Of a stretch of DNA of 7,942 bases, positions 7,122-7,942 are shown piece by piece. The notes beneath the pieces are model-generated. The model was not told the origin of the DNA and searched no databases. It worked only from the letters and a program-made list of their open reading frames with translations. The DNA lies in NCBI GenBank assembly GCA_937981945.1, contig CALJNJ010000252.1, positions 1-7,942 of the forward strand. The letters are read 5' to 3'. A program made the translations under genes and the position numbers. Each line of letters begins with the position of its first letter. Position 1 is the first letter of the stretch. This DNA is from an uncultured Caulobacterales bacterium. Its GTDB lineage: Bacteria > Pseudomonadota > Alphaproteobacteria > Caulobacterales > Maricaulaceae.

Positions 7122-7153
7122 CTTATAACAGCAATGTTTGACTTATGCGACAA
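7122..7153 (-). promoter_or_regulatory. Putative extended -10 promoter for the ugd operon
   Basis: Read on the - strand, the divergent gap contains TGTTATAAG (7122-7130), a TGn extension followed by a five-of-six match to TATAAT. A weak -35-like TTGTCG lies at 7148-7153 with a long 20-nt spacer, so the extended -10 would carry most of the recognition. Transcription would start near 7115, leaving a leader of about 20 nt that holds the ugd Shine-Dalgarno. This is consensus matching by eye; no operator was recognised. Confidence 0.4.
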
Positions 7154-7208
7154 CCAAGGTGCGGACCCGACGGATTGACAAGAACGGCCGATTTAGCGAA
7201 GCAAACTC

Positions 7209-7942
7209 ATGGAAGACGTTGTTGTAAATTTTCCGTATTGGAATCCCAAATATATTTTGGCAGCGGCCGGGCCGTTCTTCTTTGTGTTCGTGATGCTGGA
7301 ATGGTGGGGTGTAAAGTCGGGCAAGCTAAAAGGGCGTTATGAGATCAAAGACGCCTGGGCGTCGATGACCATGGGGCTGGGAAATTTAATCTCTGATATT
7401 TTGATCGGTTTTATCAGCGTCGCTATTCTTTATTGGGCGTGGAACTTACCCTTTCGAACTTTGGATTGGGGCTTTTCCGTTTGGGCTTTGATCGCGGCGT
7501 TTATCGCCCAGGACTTCCTATATTATTGCAAACATTATGCATCGCACCGAATTCGTTGGTTCTGGTCCTCCCATGTGGTTCATCATTCTTCAGAGCATTA
7601 CAATCTCTCTACCGCTTTGCGGCAACCTTGGAATAGCCATGTTTTAGGGTTGGCGGCCTTATCAGTGCCCTTAGTTTTTCTGGGGCTTCACCCCATGCTG
7701 CTGGCCTTTGTCGGAGCATTTAATCTTGTCTATCAATATTGGATCCATACGGAGGCCATCGACAAATGTCCCAAATGGTTTGAGGCTGTGATGAACACGC
7801 CAAGCCATCACCGGGTACATCACGGGACCAATCCTCGATATTTGGACGCTAATTTCGCGGGCATTTTTATTGTCTGGGACAAAATGTTCGGCACGTTTGT
7901 GCCGGAAATGGAAGATGAAATCATCAGCTACGGAATTATTAA
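7209..7942 (+). CDS. Sterol desaturase / fatty acid hydroxylase superfamily membrane protein (3'-truncated)
   Basis: An integral-membrane di-iron oxygenase of the sterol desaturase/fatty acid hydroxylase superfamily. The frame stays open from ATG 7209 to the window end, giving 244 codons. The family is normally about 260-300 residues, so only a short tail is missing. The histidine clusters that bind the two irons are present: HYASH at 109-113 (after the typical DFLYY), HVVHH at 122-126, and HRVHH at 201-205, plus His180 in the conserved YWIHTE stretch. HSSEHYNLSTALRQ (126-139) and the late WDKMFGTFVPE (223-233) are also typical. Hydrophobic segments lie at about 13-33, 53-78, 88-106 and 145-178. 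An in-frame TAG at 7194-7196 rules out a farther upstream start; the Shine-Dalgarno is poor. The substrate is unknown: family members hydroxylate or desaturate sterols, fatty acids, carotenoids or other lipids. It diverges from ugd, with no evident metabolic link. Confidence 0.93.
   Translation, partial: MEDVVVNFPYWNPKYILAAAGPFFFVFVMLEWWGVKSGKLKGRYEIKDAWASMTMGLGNLISDILIGFISVAILYWAWNLPFRTLDWGFSVWALIAAFIAQDFLYYCKHYASHRIRWFWSSHVVHHSSEHYNLSTALRQPWNSHVLGLAALSVPLVFLGLHPMLLAFVGAFNLVYQYWIHTEAIDKCPKWFEAVMNTPSHHRVHHGTNPRYLDANFAGIFIVWDKMFGTFVPEMEDEIISYGII

Larger units (their letters stand above)
7094..7208. other. Divergent intergenic region between ugd and the sterol desaturase-like gene
   Basis: This 115-bp gap is the only sizeable non-coding stretch in the window. 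On the - strand it holds the proposed ugd promoter and Shine-Dalgarno. On the + strand it contains a perfect TTGACA (7175-7180), but nothing resembling TATAAT lies 16-18 nt downstream, so I cannot place a convincing promoter for the + gene. I found no RNA gene and no clear operator palindrome here. Confidence 0.6.

Noticed and set aside
7094..7153. Upstream extension of ugd by 20 residues to a TTG at 7153
   Set aside because: The extra residues do not look like a UGDH N-terminus, and the extension covers the proposed promoter. The ATG at 7093 has a well-spaced AGGA and starts directly at the Rossmann motif.
7175..7203. + strand promoter built on the perfect TTGACA at 7175-7180
   Set aside because: The hexamer at the right distance (7198-7203, GAAGCA) does not resemble a -10 box, so the -35 match alone is not enough.
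7433..7636. 67-codon + strand frame within the right-end gene
   Set aside because: It overlaps in another frame the sterol desaturase-like gene, whose histidine motifs fix the real frame.

Overview
The window looks like chromosomal DNA of a Gram-negative bacterium, most likely an alphaproteobacterium. That guess rests on the style of the UGDH, GalU and GlmS proteins, the mid-range GC content and the compact spacing. It is inferred from remembered family resemblance, not from a search. I see no mobile element, CRISPR array, tRNA or rRNA. Coding density is very high: the only real intergenic space is about 115 bp at 7094-7208, and no gene-free stretch exceeds 300 bp.

Layout. (1) Left edge, + strand: the C-terminal part of an Hsp70/actin-fold ATPase-like protein that carries a glycine-rich hydrophobic segment. 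It is followed 7 nt later by a small membrane-anchored extracytoplasmic protein of unknown function. (2) Centre, - strand, read right to left: ugd (UDP-glucose 6-dehydrogenase), glmS (glucosamine-6-phosphate synthase), galU (UTP-glucose-1-phosphate uridylyltransferase) and an AGE-family sugar epimerase/isomerase. The gaps are 52, 35 and 2 nt, so this is very probably one operon. The last gene runs convergently into the small membrane protein gene, overlapping its 3' end by 11 bp. (3) Right edge, + strand, divergent from ugd: a sterol desaturase/fatty acid hydroxylase family membrane protein, cut off at the window end.

How the genes fit together. The central operon makes activated sugar precursors for the cell envelope or exopolysaccharide. 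GalU makes UDP-glucose, Ugd oxidises it to UDP-glucuronate, and GlmS draws fructose-6-phosphate into the amino-sugar (UDP-GlcNAc) pathway. The AGE-family protein probably interconverts a related hexose or amino-sugar; mannose/fructose-type isomerisation is an attractive guess but is not shown by the sequence. A probable extended -10 promoter and a Shine-Dalgarno site in front of ugd would drive the operon.

Most of the window is ordinary housekeeping or envelope metabolism. The least explained parts are the Hsp70-like protein with a putative membrane-inserting tail and its small coupled partner, and the substrate of the AGE enzyme. I did not find a convincing new defence or mobile system.
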